A stretch of 64,000 nucleotides of DNA from Pseudobdellovibrionaceae bacterium (GTDB lineage Bacteria; Bdellovibrionota; Bdellovibrionia; Bdellovibrionales; Bdellovibrionaceae): assembly GCA_019637955.1 (NCBI GenBank), contig JAHBUS010000006.1, positions 98,750-162,749 on the forward strand, given 5' to 3'. The position numbers and the translations under genes are program-made. Of the stretch, positions 8,745 through 17,714 are shown one piece after another (the stretch's first letter is position 1; each line of letters starts with the position of its first letter). Below the pieces are notes generated by a model. The model was given only the letters and a program-made list of their open reading frames with translations, ran no database searches and had not been told where the DNA came from.

Positions 8745-9913
8745 TCTGTTAGCAGTTTTTTTAACGATCTGATCTTATCATCAATGGGGTGATGATGATT
8801 GCCGATAAATAACCCGTGCTGATCGATCCATTCGGCATTTTTAAGCTCCCCATGAATCTCATGTTCCATCCATTTCAGAACATCGTTCTTCGCGAAGTTG
8901 CCGGCGACGATGGGACGGCAGTCAACCCCAGCACTGGACAAAAGACGAACAAGATCTTTGCGTAACCAGCGAGCGTTTGGTCTGAGCACCAGGCTAAATC
9001 CGAACCAACTCGATTGGCCCATCTCTTTTTGAATGATTAGATCGGGGTGGCCCGCAAACTCCCGGACAAAGACCTCCGCATTTCGACGTCGCTCGTTAAC
9101 GAAGTGAGGGAGTTTTTTTAGCTGCTCTTGTCCAATGGCACCCTCCATCTCAAGTGGGCGGACATTGTAACCTGGGAGAACAAACTTAAAAGATTCCTCA
9201 AAGGCATCGTCGCTCTTTTCGCCGGTCACCTTGTTGAATTTCGGCAAATTGCGAGTCCAGCCGTGTGCACGCAGGCAAAGCAGGATATGGTACAACTCCT
9301 CATCATCGGTCAGGATCGAGCCACCCTCCATCGTCGAAATATGATGGCTAAAGAAGCTTGAGAACGTTCCCATCACACCAAAGGTCCCGCACTCTCGATC
9401 GAGGAATCGAGCTCCCATCGACTCACAGTTGTCCTCGATCAAGATCGCGCCGTGCCGCTGACAAAGGCTTTGGAGCTGCTCAAAATCGTTGGGATTTCCC
9501 AGAAGGTTGACCGCCATGACCAACTTCGTCTTCGGACTAAACGCGGATTCAAGTGCCTTGAGATCATAATTCAAAGTTTCAAGATCAATATCGACGAATT
9601 TTAACTTGAGTCCGTACTGAGCCAACGGGTAGTAGGTCGTGCTCCAGCTGACCGCCGGCACAAGAACTTCATCCCCTCGGCGCAAAGGATTTTCCTTACG
9701 GAAAAACAGGGCGGCCACCATCAGGAGATTTGCTGTTGATCCCGAACTGCACATGAGCGAATACTTACTGCCAAAGTACTTCGCGAAATCAGCTTCATAT
9801 CGCGCTACCTCAGTGCCCATCGTGTAAAACCCAGATTGGACCACCTTTTGAATGGCTTCGATTTCTTTTTCATCCCAACTCGTGGTCGCTAAAGGCAGAT
9901 TAATCTTGTTCAC
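8741..9913 (-). CDS. colD: GDP-4-keto-6-deoxy-D-mannose 3-dehydratase
   Basis: 390 residues, DegT/DnrJ/EryC1/StrS fold. In the position of the PLP Lys it has His (FFSHHISTMEGG; H190), the hallmark of ColD (388 aa in E. coli), which uses pyridoxamine phosphate and glutamate to remove the C3 hydroxyl. The four Cys of the RfbH iron-sulfur motif are absent, so it is not a second RfbH. It gives GDP-4-keto-3,6-dideoxymannose, precursor of GDP-L-colitose. Last gene of a six-gene minus-strand operon, overlapping the preceding reductase gene by 4 bases. Confidence 0.88.
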   Translation of the reverse strand: MNKINLPLATTSWDEKEIEAIQKVVQSGFYTMGTEVARYEADFAKYFGSKYSLMCSSGSTANLLMVAALFFRKENPLRRGDEVLVPAVSWSTTYYPLAQYGLKLKFVDIDLETLNYDLKALESAFSPKTKLVMAVNLLGNPNDFEQLQSLCQRHGAILIEDNCESMGARFLDRECGTFGVMGTFSSFFSHHISTMEGGSILTDDEELYHILLCLRAHGWTRNLPKFNKVTGEKSDDAFEESFKFVLPGYNVRPLEMEGAIGQEQLKKLPHFVNERRRNAEVFVREFAGHPDLIIQKEMGQSSWFGFSLVLRPNARWLRKDLVRLLSSAGVDCRPIVAGNFAKNDVLKWMEHEIHGELKNAEWIDQHGLFIGNHHHPIDDKIRSLKKLLTD

Positions 9914-10836
9914 TCTAAGCCTCGATTCTGATTCAGATAAAACTCGTAAGCTCGGGCCATACCGGTGGCCAGAGTTGTAGGCGCCGTCCAGCCAAACTGA
10001 CGAAGGCGCTGAACATCGGCGAGCTTTTGCTGCATTCCAACGGGCTTGGAAAGATTATGCTGAAAGGCGCCCGTGTATCCCACAACCTTTGCCCCTTCAT
10101 AGTAATACTCGTTGATCTCGAAATCATAGCCAAGACCGACGTTCATCAGGTCCGGCAGCTCATCATATCGAGAGATGGCCTGAATCATAAAATCGGCCAG
10201 GTCCGCTGCGTCCATGAACTCACGGCGGGCAGTACCAGCCCCCCAAATCTCGACCGTTGGCGAAGCTTTCGTCTTCGCTTCGTGGAGCTTGCGCAAAACG
10301 GCGGGCACAAGATGACTCCGTTCAGGGTCAAACTTGTCCCAGCGACCGTAGAGGTTGCAGGGAATCAGTGTTTTATACCGAGTGCCATACTCGCGGTTTA
10401 AATACGCCCCCAAACGCTGAGTCATCACCTTCGCCAGAGCATAGCCCTCATTTGTCGGCTCAAGAGCCCCTTGCAAGACCATGTCTTCTCGCAGAGGATT
10501 GACAGCAGCGCGCGGGTACATACAAGTACTCCCGAGGTTTAAGACCCGCTCGATTCCGGCCTCATAGGCACCCATCAGAATATTACGTCCCAAATCCAGG
10601 TTTTCGATCAAAAACTCAACAGGGCTCTCGATATTTGCTTGAATGCCACCGACCCGACCGGCCGCATGGAGGATCATCTCGGGTTTGTGCTCCTTGAGCC
10701 AACGCACAACTGAGGCCTGGTCTCGCAAATCCAACTCTCGCCGATCCGGCGTCAGCCACTCATGGACCCCTAATCCTGGGCACTCCAAGAGGTTTTGTCC
10801 CACCATGCCGCGAGCGCCGGTCAAAAAAATTCTCAT
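9910..10836 (-). CDS. GDP-L-colitose synthase / GDP-L-fucose synthase-type epimerase-reductase
   Basis: 308-residue SDR. Visible are TGARGMVG (6-13), GSTCMYP (102-108) with the Ser-x-Cys used in C3/C5 epimerisation, Y132-ALA-K136, and [15 protein letters not shown] with the His acid. Fcl makes GDP-L-fucose from GDP-4-keto-6-deoxymannose; ColC does the related C5 epimerisation and 4-keto reduction on the 3-deoxy compound. The two are close relatives. Its place between gmd and colD, with 4-base overlaps on both sides, favours ColC. It may also supply GDP-fucose if it acts before ColD. Confidence 0.82.
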   Translation of the reverse strand: MRIFLTGARGMVGQNLLECPGLGVHEWLTPDRRELDLRDQASVVRWLKEHKPEMILHAAGRVGGIQANIESPVEFLIENLDLGRNILMGAYEAGIERVLNLGSTCMYPRAAVNPLREDMVLQGALEPTNEGYALAKVMTQRLGAYLNREYGTRYKTLIPCNLYGRWDKFDPERSHLVPAVLRKLHEAKTKASPTVEIWGAGTARREFMDAADLADFMIQAISRYDELPDLMNVGLGYDFEINEYYYEGAKVVGYTGAFQHNLSKPVGMQQKLADVQRLRQFGWTAPTTLATGMARAYEFYLNQNRGLE

Positions 10837-11903
10837 CGAACCACTTTCAAACTGGGGAATTTGGTTTCGCGCTCCGCGAGCGTCAGATCCGCCTGCACCA
10901 TCTCTTTCACGAGTTGAGAGAACGACACCTCAGGCTGCCACCCGAGCTTCTGCCGTGCTTTCGACGAGTCGCCAAGCAAGGTCTCAACTTCCGCTGGTCG
11001 GTAATAACGAGGATCCACGGCGACAATATTGCGTCCATCCGGCAAGTAGGCCTTCTCATGGGCGCCATCTCCTTGCCAGGTCAGGGTCCATCCTATCTCC
11101 TGCGCCGCCAAGTTGACGAATTCACGCACGGAGTGCTGCCGCCCCGTGGCGGCGACAAAATCCTCGGGCTGATCCTGCTGAAGCATCATCCACATAAGCC
11201 GAACATAATCCCGCGCATGTCCCCAATCCCTAAGAGCATTCATGTTTCCTAGGTATAGGCACTCTTCAAGTCCATGTTTAATTCTCGCCAGTCCGCGTGT
11301 GATCTTGCGAGTCACAAAAGTCTCTCCCCGCAAAGGCGACTCGTGATTGAACAGAATTCCATTGCAGGCATAGACGCCGTGGGCCTCTCTGTAATTCACG
11401 GTGATCCAGTAGCCATAAAGCTTCGCAACGGCGTAAGGAGATCGCGGATAAAAGGGTGTCGTTTCACGCTGTGGAGTTTCTTGCACAAGACCGTAAAGCT
11501 CAGACGTCGAGGCCTGGTAAAAACGCGTCTTTTTTTGCAACCCCAAGATCCGAATGGCTTCCAGTAAACGCAATGTTCCAAGTGCGTCGGAGTTGGCCGT
11601 ATACTCGGGTTCTTCAAACGAAACCGCCACGTGCGACTGTGCCGCTAAATTGTAGATCTCATCAGGTTGCACTTGTTGAAGAATCCGCAAAAGGCTCGAC
11701 GAATCCGTCATGTCTCCATGGTGCAAAAAAAACCGATTGGTCGACCGGTGAATATCTTCAAAGAGATGATCGATCCGATCCGTATTGAAAAGAGACGTGC
11801 GACGCTTAATGCCGTGAACGTCATATCCTTTTTCGAGTAAAAATTCGGCGAGATAGGCGCCGTCTTGGCCCGTTACTCCTGTTATCAGCGCAACTTTTTT
11901 CAC
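10833..11903 (-). CDS. gmd: GDP-mannose 4,6-dehydratase
   Basis: 356 residues. N-terminal [10 protein letters not shown] (9-18) is the NADP-binding loop characteristic of Gmd, with TSELYG and a YAVAK catalytic pair further on, and KRRTSLFNT near 33-41 as expected for the Gmd tetramer interface. It produces GDP-4-keto-6-deoxy-D-mannose, the branch point to GDP-fucose and GDP-colitose. It lies in the operon between wbpD and the colC/fcl-type gene, with 4-base overlaps. The identification is firm. Confidence 0.95.
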   Translation of the reverse strand: MKKVALITGVTGQDGAYLAEFLLEKGYDVHGIKRRTSLFNTDRIDHLFEDIHRSTNRFFLHHGDMTDSSSLLRILQQVQPDEIYNLAAQSHVAVSFEEPEYTANSDALGTLRLLEAIRILGLQKKTRFYQASTSELYGLVQETPQRETTPFYPRSPYAVAKLYGYWITVNYREAHGVYACNGILFNHESPLRGETFVTRKITRGLARIKHGLEECLYLGNMNALRDWGHARDYVRLMWMMLQQDQPEDFVAATGRQHSVREFVNLAAQEIGWTLTWQGDGAHEKAYLPDGRNIVAVDPRYYRPAEVETLLGDSSKARQKLGWQPEVSFSQLVKEMVQADLTLAERETKFPSLKVVR

Positions 11904-12493
11904 TTTGACTCCTGGCCAGCTTTGATGGTCATCACCATTCCGTTTAAAACATAGGTCTCACCTAACGAGGGGCAAACGTACTCAGCCTCTCCGCTTAGAG
12001 GAAGTGGGATTCTTTCACCGAATCGGCTCATCCAACCGATCTGACGGCCCGGAACACCCGCGATTAACGCGTAATCTGGCACATCTTTGGTCACGACACT
12101 CCCGGCGGCGACGAAACAATAGCGACCGAGCGTCACCCCGCAAACCACCGTGGCGTTCGCGCCGATGGTCGAGCCTTTACCTACACGGGTTTCCCTGTAT
12201 TCGGTTTTACGCACGAACTCGGCCCGAGGATTTATAACATTGGTAAAAACCATACTCGGACCGCAGAACACTTGGTCTTCTAGGACAATGTTGTCATAAA
12301 TGGAGACATTGTTTTGAATCTTGCAGCCATTGCCGATGGTGACCCGATTTCCGATGAAAACGTTCTGACCAAGAGAGCAATTTTCACCTATGCGAGCTCC
12401 CGCGCACACATGCGTCCAGTGCCATACCCGCGTCCCGTCGCCGATCTGCGCACCCGCATCAACAAGCGCCGTTTCATGAACCTCAACTCTCAT
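11900..12493 (-). CDS. wbpD: UDP-2-acetamido-3-amino-2,3-dideoxyglucuronate N-acetyltransferase
   Basis: 197 residues, a left-handed beta-helix acetyltransferase built of hexapeptide repeats ([29 protein letters not shown] and on). The central loop [18 protein letters not shown] and the end [21 protein letters not shown] match the WbpD/WlbB group. It acetylates the 3-amino group to finish UDP-GlcNAc(3NAc)A. It overlaps wbpB by 4 bases. The aminotransferase (WbpE) that should make its substrate is not in this window. Confidence 0.85.
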   Translation of the reverse strand: MRVEVHETALVDAGAQIGDGTRVWHWTHVCAGARIGENCSLGQNVFIGNRVTIGNGCKIQNNVSIYDNIVLEDQVFCGPSMVFTNVINPRAEFVRKTEYRETRVGKGSTIGANATVVCGVTLGRYCFVAAGSVVTKDVPDYALIAGVPGRQIGWMSRFGERIPLPLSGEAEYVCPSLGETYVLNGMVMTIKAGQESK

Positions 12494-13380
12494 CTCGATC
12501 CTCGGATTTTTTCAACGATGGCCAAAGCCGCGTGCGCGTCTTGAAGTCCGTAACCGCGGCCTGCCAAAATATCGGCATAGACACGCTGGTGTAATTCAGT
12601 AAAGCCTTCCGAAAACTCAAACTCCTCACCATCGATTTTAATAGACCGGAACGTGGTCTTTCCCGCGCGAACAGCGTCCCCGGGCAACTGGGAGCGGTCG
12701 ATGGTCAACATCCATCGCACATCCGCGTGCTCGAGACTGACCGTTCCTTCTTCAAGCGTGGGCGTCGATCTCGAAACCTGCAGAGAGGTCATCGGTCCAA
12801 AGATCCATGTCAACATGTCGAAAAAATGCACTCCGATATTGGTTGAGAGTCCGCCAGACTTGCGGACATCGCCCTTCCAAGACTCATGGTACCACTGACC
12901 GCGTGACGTCATGTATGAAAGATCGACCTGGTGGCGCTTTCCACTTGAGCGGCTTACTTTTTCTTTGAGTGCCAAGATGGCGTCATGAACTCGAAGTTGC
13001 AGAACCGTGTACACTCGTTGCCCAGAGTCCCGCTCAACCTGCCCAATCTCGTCGAGTTCGGCCACGGTTAAAACAAGGGGCTTTTCGCAAATCGCGCTCG
13101 CACCCTGACGGAGGGCGAACTTTATGTGAGGCGCATGCAGATAGTTCGGAGAGCAAATCGCGACGTAATCAATTTTATCGGGGCCGTTTTTCAATCCCGA
13201 CACAAAGTCTTCGAAACGCTCAAATTGAGTGAAGAATCGGCAATCTGGAAAGTACCGATCCAAGACACCCACGGAATCATTCACATCAAAGGCGACTACC
13301 AATTTATGGCCGAGAGTCTTAATGGCCTCCAAATGCCTTGGCGCGATGTATCCGCCCACTCCGATCAACGCAAAGTTCAT
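12490..13380 (-). CDS. wbpB: UDP-N-acetylglucosaminuronate 3-dehydrogenase (Gfo/Idh/MocA)
   Basis: 296 residues. The N-terminal Rossmann motif [10 protein letters not shown] (7-16) is the special form seen in WbpB/WlbA, and CEKPLV (98-103) holds the catalytic Lys of the Gfo/Idh/MocA family. It oxidises C3 of UDP-GlcNAcA before transamination, with 2-oxoglutarate used to recycle its tightly bound NAD in studied members. It sits between wbpA (1-base gap) and wbpD (4-base overlap). Slightly shorter than the usual ~315 residues. Confidence 0.85.
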   Translation of the reverse strand: MNFALIGVGGYIAPRHLEAIKTLGHKLVVAFDVNDSVGVLDRYFPDCRFFTQFERFEDFVSGLKNGPDKIDYVAICSPNYLHAPHIKFALRQGASAICEKPLVLTVAELDEIGQVERDSGQRVYTVLQLRVHDAILALKEKVSRSSGKRHQVDLSYMTSRGQWYHESWKGDVRKSGGLSTNIGVHFFDMLTWIFGPMTSLQVSRSTPTLEEGTVSLEHADVRWMLTIDRSQLPGDAVRAGKTTFRSIKIDGEEFEFSEGFTELHQRVYADILAGRGYGLQDAHAALAIVEKIRGSR

Positions 13381-13381
13381 A

Positions 13382-14701
13382 TCAAGCCCTTACTAAATTT
13401 GGCGCCGGGTTTCTGTATTTTCCGCGGGTGTCGATCACGAGCTGCGAGTTCCTGAGAACAAGTTCGTAGTCGAACCGGTCATGATCTGTTGCCAGGACGA
13501 CGCAGTCGTAGTTTTTCAAAGAAACCTGATCCACCGGTTGACTCGAAAGATCAAACCGGTGCTCACGCATCTTGGGGAAAACAGGAACATGCGGATCTGA
13601 ATAGGACACAATGGCCCCAGCTTCACGTAGCTTTTCCATCAACTGAACTGATGGAGACTCGCGCATGTCATCAATATTTTTTTTGTAGGAAATGCCCAAA
13701 ATAAGGACTCGCGATTTACGAACAGACTTGCAGCGCTCGTTCAGAGCCTGAACGATCTTGCCCATGACAAAATCAGGCATGCTACCATTCACCTCACCAG
13801 CCAATTCAATGAATCTAGTATGCACGCCGTATTCACGGGCCTTCCAAGTGAGATAGAAAGGGTCGATCGGAATACAGTGCCCACCAATGCCAGGACCTGG
13901 ATGATACGCGACGAATCCGAACGGCTTCGTCGCGGCGGCATCAATCACCTCGTGGATATCAATACCCATTTTATCGCACACAATTTTCAGCTCGTTCACC
14001 AATCCGATATTTACGGCGCGATGAATATTCTCAAGAAGCTTGGTCATCTCCGCGGCCTGCGTTGAACTCACGGGGACAACCTTGTCGATGACGGCTCCGT
14101 ATAGGGCTAGACCTGCATGCAAACAGGCTTCCGTCTGCCCTCCCACTACTTTTGGAATTGTGCGCGTTGAAAAATTGGGGTTTCCCGGATCCTCACGCTC
14201 GGGAGAAAATACGAGAAACGCGTCTTGCCCGATTGCCAAACCCGCGGCCTCCATCCGGGGCCGTAGCTCCTCCTCGGTGGTTCCAGGATAAGTGGTGCTT
14301 TCCAATGAAAGCAGTTGGCCTTTGCGGAGATAGGGCTGGATGGCTTCGACGGTATTTAAAACGAAACTTAAATCAGGCTCCCGGTATTTATTCAACGGTG
14401 TTGGCACGCAAAGGATAATCGCGTCCACCATCGAAATTTCCGAAAACTGAGTGGTCGCGGAAAGGCCGTGAGCCGTAGCATCTTTGACCGCCGCAGACGG
14501 AATGTGCTCGATATAAGTTTCACCAGCCGAAATTTTTCGGACTTTCTCAGAGTCAATATCGAAGCCGACGACACGGTAACCGGCCTCCACAAATCGTAGG
14601 GATAATGGCAAGCCGACATATCCCAAGCCCACAATGCCGACAATAGCCGAACGGTCCGCAATTTTTTGTTTAAATGCGTTCAGCACAACCTCTCCTGACA
14701 C
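13382..14701 (-). CDS. wbpA: UDP-N-acetyl-D-glucosamine 6-dehydrogenase
   Basis: 439 residues (WbpA is 436). Nucleotide-sugar dehydrogenase signatures: GLGYVGLPL (25-33), CVPTPL (98-103), STTYPGTT, and the active-site Cys C276 in [11 protein letters not shown]. It oxidises UDP-GlcNAc at C6 to the uronic acid in two NAD-dependent steps. First gene of the wbpA-wbpB-wbpD-gmd-colC/fcl-colD operon; the 140-base divergent gap upstream (14702-14841) must hold its promoter, but no convincing boxes stand out. UDP-ManNAc dehydrogenase (WecC) is an alternative, less likely with wbpB and wbpD behind it. Confidence 0.9.
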   Translation of the reverse strand: MSGEVVLNAFKQKIADRSAIVGIVGLGYVGLPLSLRFVEAGYRVVGFDIDSEKVRKISAGETYIEHIPSAAVKDATAHGLSATTQFSEISMVDAIILCVPTPLNKYREPDLSFVLNTVEAIQPYLRKGQLLSLESTTYPGTTEEELRPRMEAAGLAIGQDAFLVFSPEREDPGNPNFSTRTIPKVVGGQTEACLHAGLALYGAVIDKVVPVSSTQAAEMTKLLENIHRAVNIGLVNELKIVCDKMGIDIHEVIDAAATKPFGFVAYHPGPGIGGHCIPIDPFYLTWKAREYGVHTRFIELAGEVNGSMPDFVMGKIVQALNERCKSVRKSRVLILGISYKKNIDDMRESPSVQLMEKLREAGAIVSYSDPHVPVFPKMREHRFDLSSQPVDQVSLKNYDCVVLATDHDRFDYELVLRNSQLVIDTRGKYRNPAPNLVRA

Positions 14702-14841
14702 TTAGAAAACGTGGGCCATCCTAATGTTTCGACTGTTTGATGTCATGAACCAACTGAACCCGCATTTTTGATTGCCGATACGCCGCATTAGAATCACACC
14801 TTGAATGACCCCTGCCGTATTTTCTGATTGGATCAACGCCT

Positions 14842-16641
14842 ATGATTTTTTTGGATCGCAGCGCTCGTTTTCTAGGCGGGTTTTTGCTCGTACTGAGCCT
14901 GGCGGGTGGCTTTTACTTTCAAGGACATGGCTGGGCATTTGAGATCTCTCAACTTGATCCTTTTGGAGTTCTGCTACTGCTTTTAATGGGATTCTTGGCG
15001 GCTTACCGCCGCACCTTGTCTTGGACAGATAACACTCGCTTTGGCGCATGGGCTTCGACTCTTCTTGAGCGCCCCACCTCAAAATGGCTCCTTCGCGGGA
15101 TCCTCTTCGTTTTTGGCTTTCTCTTCCTCGGGCACTGGATGCGGCATGCCTCGTTTGAAACTCATGTGTTCGACATGAACTGCCTTCACCAGCCGCTATT
15201 TTACCCCTTCGATGAGGTGCTTTTTCATTGCAACACCTGCCGAATGAACACTCAGTTTGCGGAGCACATGGTCTGGACGCTCATTCCGCTTTCGCTGATC
15301 ACGATGCTACTGAAGTCCGACGTTTTGATTTTTGTCGTTCAGAGTCTCGTGGTGGCCGTCCCCCTCTGGATTTTTATTACTCGTGGACCCTTACGTGCCG
15401 AGCGTCTGCATGGCTTCTGGTTCTTCGTTTTGTTTGCCTTGATGAAGCCCTTGCGCGACGGAATGATCTTTGATTTCCGTGAGGACGCCGTTGGCTTTGG
15501 TCTTCTGCTCTTGGCCTTTACGGCATTTGACCACCGTCGGTGGATCTGGGGGATCACGCTCACCTTCCTCGTGATGGCTTCAAAAGAAAACTTTCCCGTC
15601 GTCACCGCACTGATGGGGATTGTATTGCTGGCAGACCGCCACCTTCCCCTGTCCTCGAGGCAGCGCTGGATCTCGGGCACGGCCACCATCGTTCTAAGTC
15701 TGTTGGTATTTAGGATCTACAATCAGGTCTTAATTCCGAAGTACATGGGGCCCTCGGAATCGTTAAACAATGTTCTGCGGTATTTCCCCGGAATGGGGAA
15801 CACGATGAATGAATTTGTTTACAACGCCCTGACTCACCCATGGGACTTTCTCACCCGCTTTGGACCCCGATTTTTGACGGGGCAGGGCCTGAAGTATGTC
15901 GCCATGATTTTAGCCCCCCTTGCAATATGGGGCTGGCGTGACCGGGCCTGGATTTGGACCCTTCCGGGATTGGCCATGGCGGCTCTGAATGTTTTGAGCA
16001 CGCAAAACAATCAAAGCAGTGGTTCTTTTCACTACGACTTCATCGTGATTCCGTTCTTGATGATGGCCGTGAGCCTCGGCATCCGAAGTGCCTCGCGGAC
16101 CCGAAGCTTTTATGAACTCCGCAGCGTGTGGGTCTGGGCCTTGGTCATCGCGGCCTGCGTCGCCAGCCGTGGGCCCGTTTTTGAAGTGACCCACCGATTG
16201 GCTCGCTACTGGGATCGAATCCCGGCCCACCTCGCGGTCAAGACATGGAAGATCGGTCCAGGTCCACTCGCGGCGAATGCTTTTGATCTGTCTCAGTTCA
16301 ATCGAGTCAAAGAGTTGCGTTGGCTTCGAGTGGCTGGCGGTGCCGTTCCTGAGGATCGTGCAGAATTTGCTCGTCAAATGCTCTTGGCAAATCCAGTTAT
16401 CCCAATAACTGAACAGCAGCGAGATATTGGCGATGCAATTCATTTTGTCGTTCGCCTCGATGACCCTTGGGAGAAAGCCGTTTATGACGAAGCCTTGCGC
16501 GCCGGGGGCGTCGTCAAAGGACTTGCTCCGAGAGCCGGTGGCGAACCCTTTATCGCATGGGTCCAAACGCCTGAGCCTCTGCTCGCCATTTGGTGCCGTG
16601 ATCTCTCGGTCTGCCGACAATCTTCAAACCAGGGTCTGTGA
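14842..16641 (+). CDS. Multi-pass membrane protein, DUF2079-like (GT-C fold candidate)
   Basis: 599 residues with about ten hydrophobic helices. The first periplasmic loop contains ETHVFDMNC and, after a helix, HMVW, in the pattern of DUF2079, a family of uncharacterised inner-membrane proteins thought to be GT-C-like. The odd cysteine cluster HCNTCRMNTQ (~131-140) lies in the same loop. The C-terminal ~120 residues are soluble. It is followed at once by a methyltransferase (TGATG junction), so the two are an operon. A role in transferring sugars from a lipid carrier is a guess. Confidence 0.65.
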   Translation: MIFLDRSARFLGGFLLVLSLAGGFYFQGHGWAFEISQLDPFGVLLLLLMGFLAAYRRTLSWTDNTRFGAWASTLLERPTSKWLLRGILFVFGFLFLGHWMRHASFETHVFDMNCLHQPLFYPFDEVLFHCNTCRMNTQFAEHMVWTLIPLSLITMLLKSDVLIFVVQSLVVAVPLWIFITRGPLRAERLHGFWFFVLFALMKPLRDGMIFDFREDAVGFGLLLLAFTAFDHRRWIWGITLTFLVMASKENFPVVTALMGIVLLADRHLPLSSRQRWISGTATIVLSLLVFRIYNQVLIPKYMGPSESLNNVLRYFPGMGNTMNEFVYNALTHPWDFLTRFGPRFLTGQGLKYVAMILAPLAIWGWRDRAWIWTLPGLAMAALNVLSTQNNQSSGSFHYDFIVIPFLMMAVSLGIRSASRTRSFYELRSVWVWALVIAACVASRGPVFEVTHRLARYWDRIPAHLAVKTWKIGPGPLAANAFDLSQFNRVKELRWLRVAGGAVPEDRAEFARQMLLANPVIPITEQQRDIGDAIHFVVRLDDPWEKAVYDEALRAGGVVKGLAPRAGGEPFIAWVQTPEPLLAIWCRDLSVCRQSSNQGL

Positions 16642-17714
16642 TGATCAAACGTTTACTCAAAACCGGCCTCAATTCGCTTCCGCTGCCGATCTCCTCGGCT
16701 CTGTATGCTCGCATCAAGGGCGTGCCTGTTCGAACGACTCACCCGAAATACAAACATATCTTAAAGGCGGCGAGCGCTCTTAAGACCCGAGTTGAAAAGC
16801 TGAACGTCGAAGACTTAAACATATCCGATTACAGCAAAGACTATCTTAAGGACATCCAAACCAACTCGGCCGCATGCCTGACAAAATTTGTCGGCGTGAT
16901 TTCGCATGCCCTTCCCAACGACTTTAGCCCCGAGACCCAATTTTTAGATTATGGTGGCGGAACAGGTCTCATCACCTTCCTAGCTGCAGAGCTGGGGGTG
17001 AACGTCACTTACAATGACCTTTTCGAGACCTCTTGCCGTGATCTTATTCAAATCGCCAAGGCTCTGTCTCCGAACCAATACCCTCATATTGTTGCTGGCG
17101 GAATCGAGGCCGTCGCTCAAGACGCCAAAACCCGCAACGTTTCGTATGATGCCGTTGGTTCCTATGATGTGATTGAACACATCTATGCGCCCACTGAATT
17201 CTACGCGGGAATCGCCTTTGTGGTCAGATCGGGCGCAAAGGTCTACATGGCGACGAGCGCGAACTCTTTTAACGCCAAGACAGTTGCGGAGCTTTCGACC
17301 ATTCAGAACGCGATTGATGGCGGCCCCCATCAGCGCGTTCGCCCAGATGGAACATGTCCGGCCTATTTTGAGTTGCGAAGAAACCACTGCCAAGATTTGA
17401 TTCGCAAACGCGGCATCTCATTGGAACAACGAGAAATTGAAGACCTCGCGGTTCGCACCCGCGGTCTGACCTTGGAAGATATCGGATCAGGACTGGATGA
17501 GTTTTTAAACAATGCCAAAAAAACGGCACAAGATGCCATTTTTCCGAGCAACACGTGCGATCCTCTGACCGGAAACTGGACCGAACATCTGATCGATTAC
17601 CCTCGATTTTTAAGTTCCTTGAGCAAGGTATGGGCGAACAAGACGGTTTATCCCGAGAGTCCTCATCTTCGTCGGACCTCGCATGTGATTGGTATTTCGA
17701 CTCAAAAAGTCTAG
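16641..17714 (+). CDS. SAM-dependent methyltransferase, class I
   Basis: 357 residues from ATG 16641, chosen because it overlaps the previous stop as TGATG with AGGG six bases upstream; GTG 16638 is equally open. Motif I is FLDYGGGTGLITFLAA (~103-118), followed by an acidic residue at the end of strand 2 (YNDLF). A further SYDVIEHIYAP fits motif II. The N-terminal ~90 and C-terminal ~110 residues are extra to the core domain. It probably methylates a sugar or a carrier-linked glycan; the target is unknown. Shares CTAG (17711-17714) with asnB as convergent stop codons. Confidence 0.75.
   Translation: MIKRLLKTGLNSLPLPISSALYARIKGVPVRTTHPKYKHILKAASALKTRVEKLNVEDLNISDYSKDYLKDIQTNSAACLTKFVGVISHALPNDFSPETQFLDYGGGTGLITFLAAELGVNVTYNDLFETSCRDLIQIAKALSPNQYPHIVAGGIEAVAQDAKTRNVSYDAVGSYDVIEHIYAPTEFYAGIAFVVRSGAKVYMATSANSFNAKTVAELSTIQNAIDGGPHQRVRPDGTCPAYFELRRNHCQDLIRKRGISLEQREIEDLAVRTRGLTLEDIGSGLDEFLNNAKKTAQDAIFPSNTCDPLTGNWTEHLIDYPRFLSSLSKVWANKTVYPESPHLRRTSHVIGISTQKV

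Noticed and set aside
9910-10836. Firm assignment of this gene as fcl (GDP-L-fucose synthase)
   Set aside because: Fcl and ColC share the catalytic residues; the neighbour colD makes ColC at least as likely, so no symbol is given.
14770-14795. FliA-like -10 box GCCGATAC before the DUF2079 gene
   Set aside because: No -35 box at the proper distance (three of eight matches).
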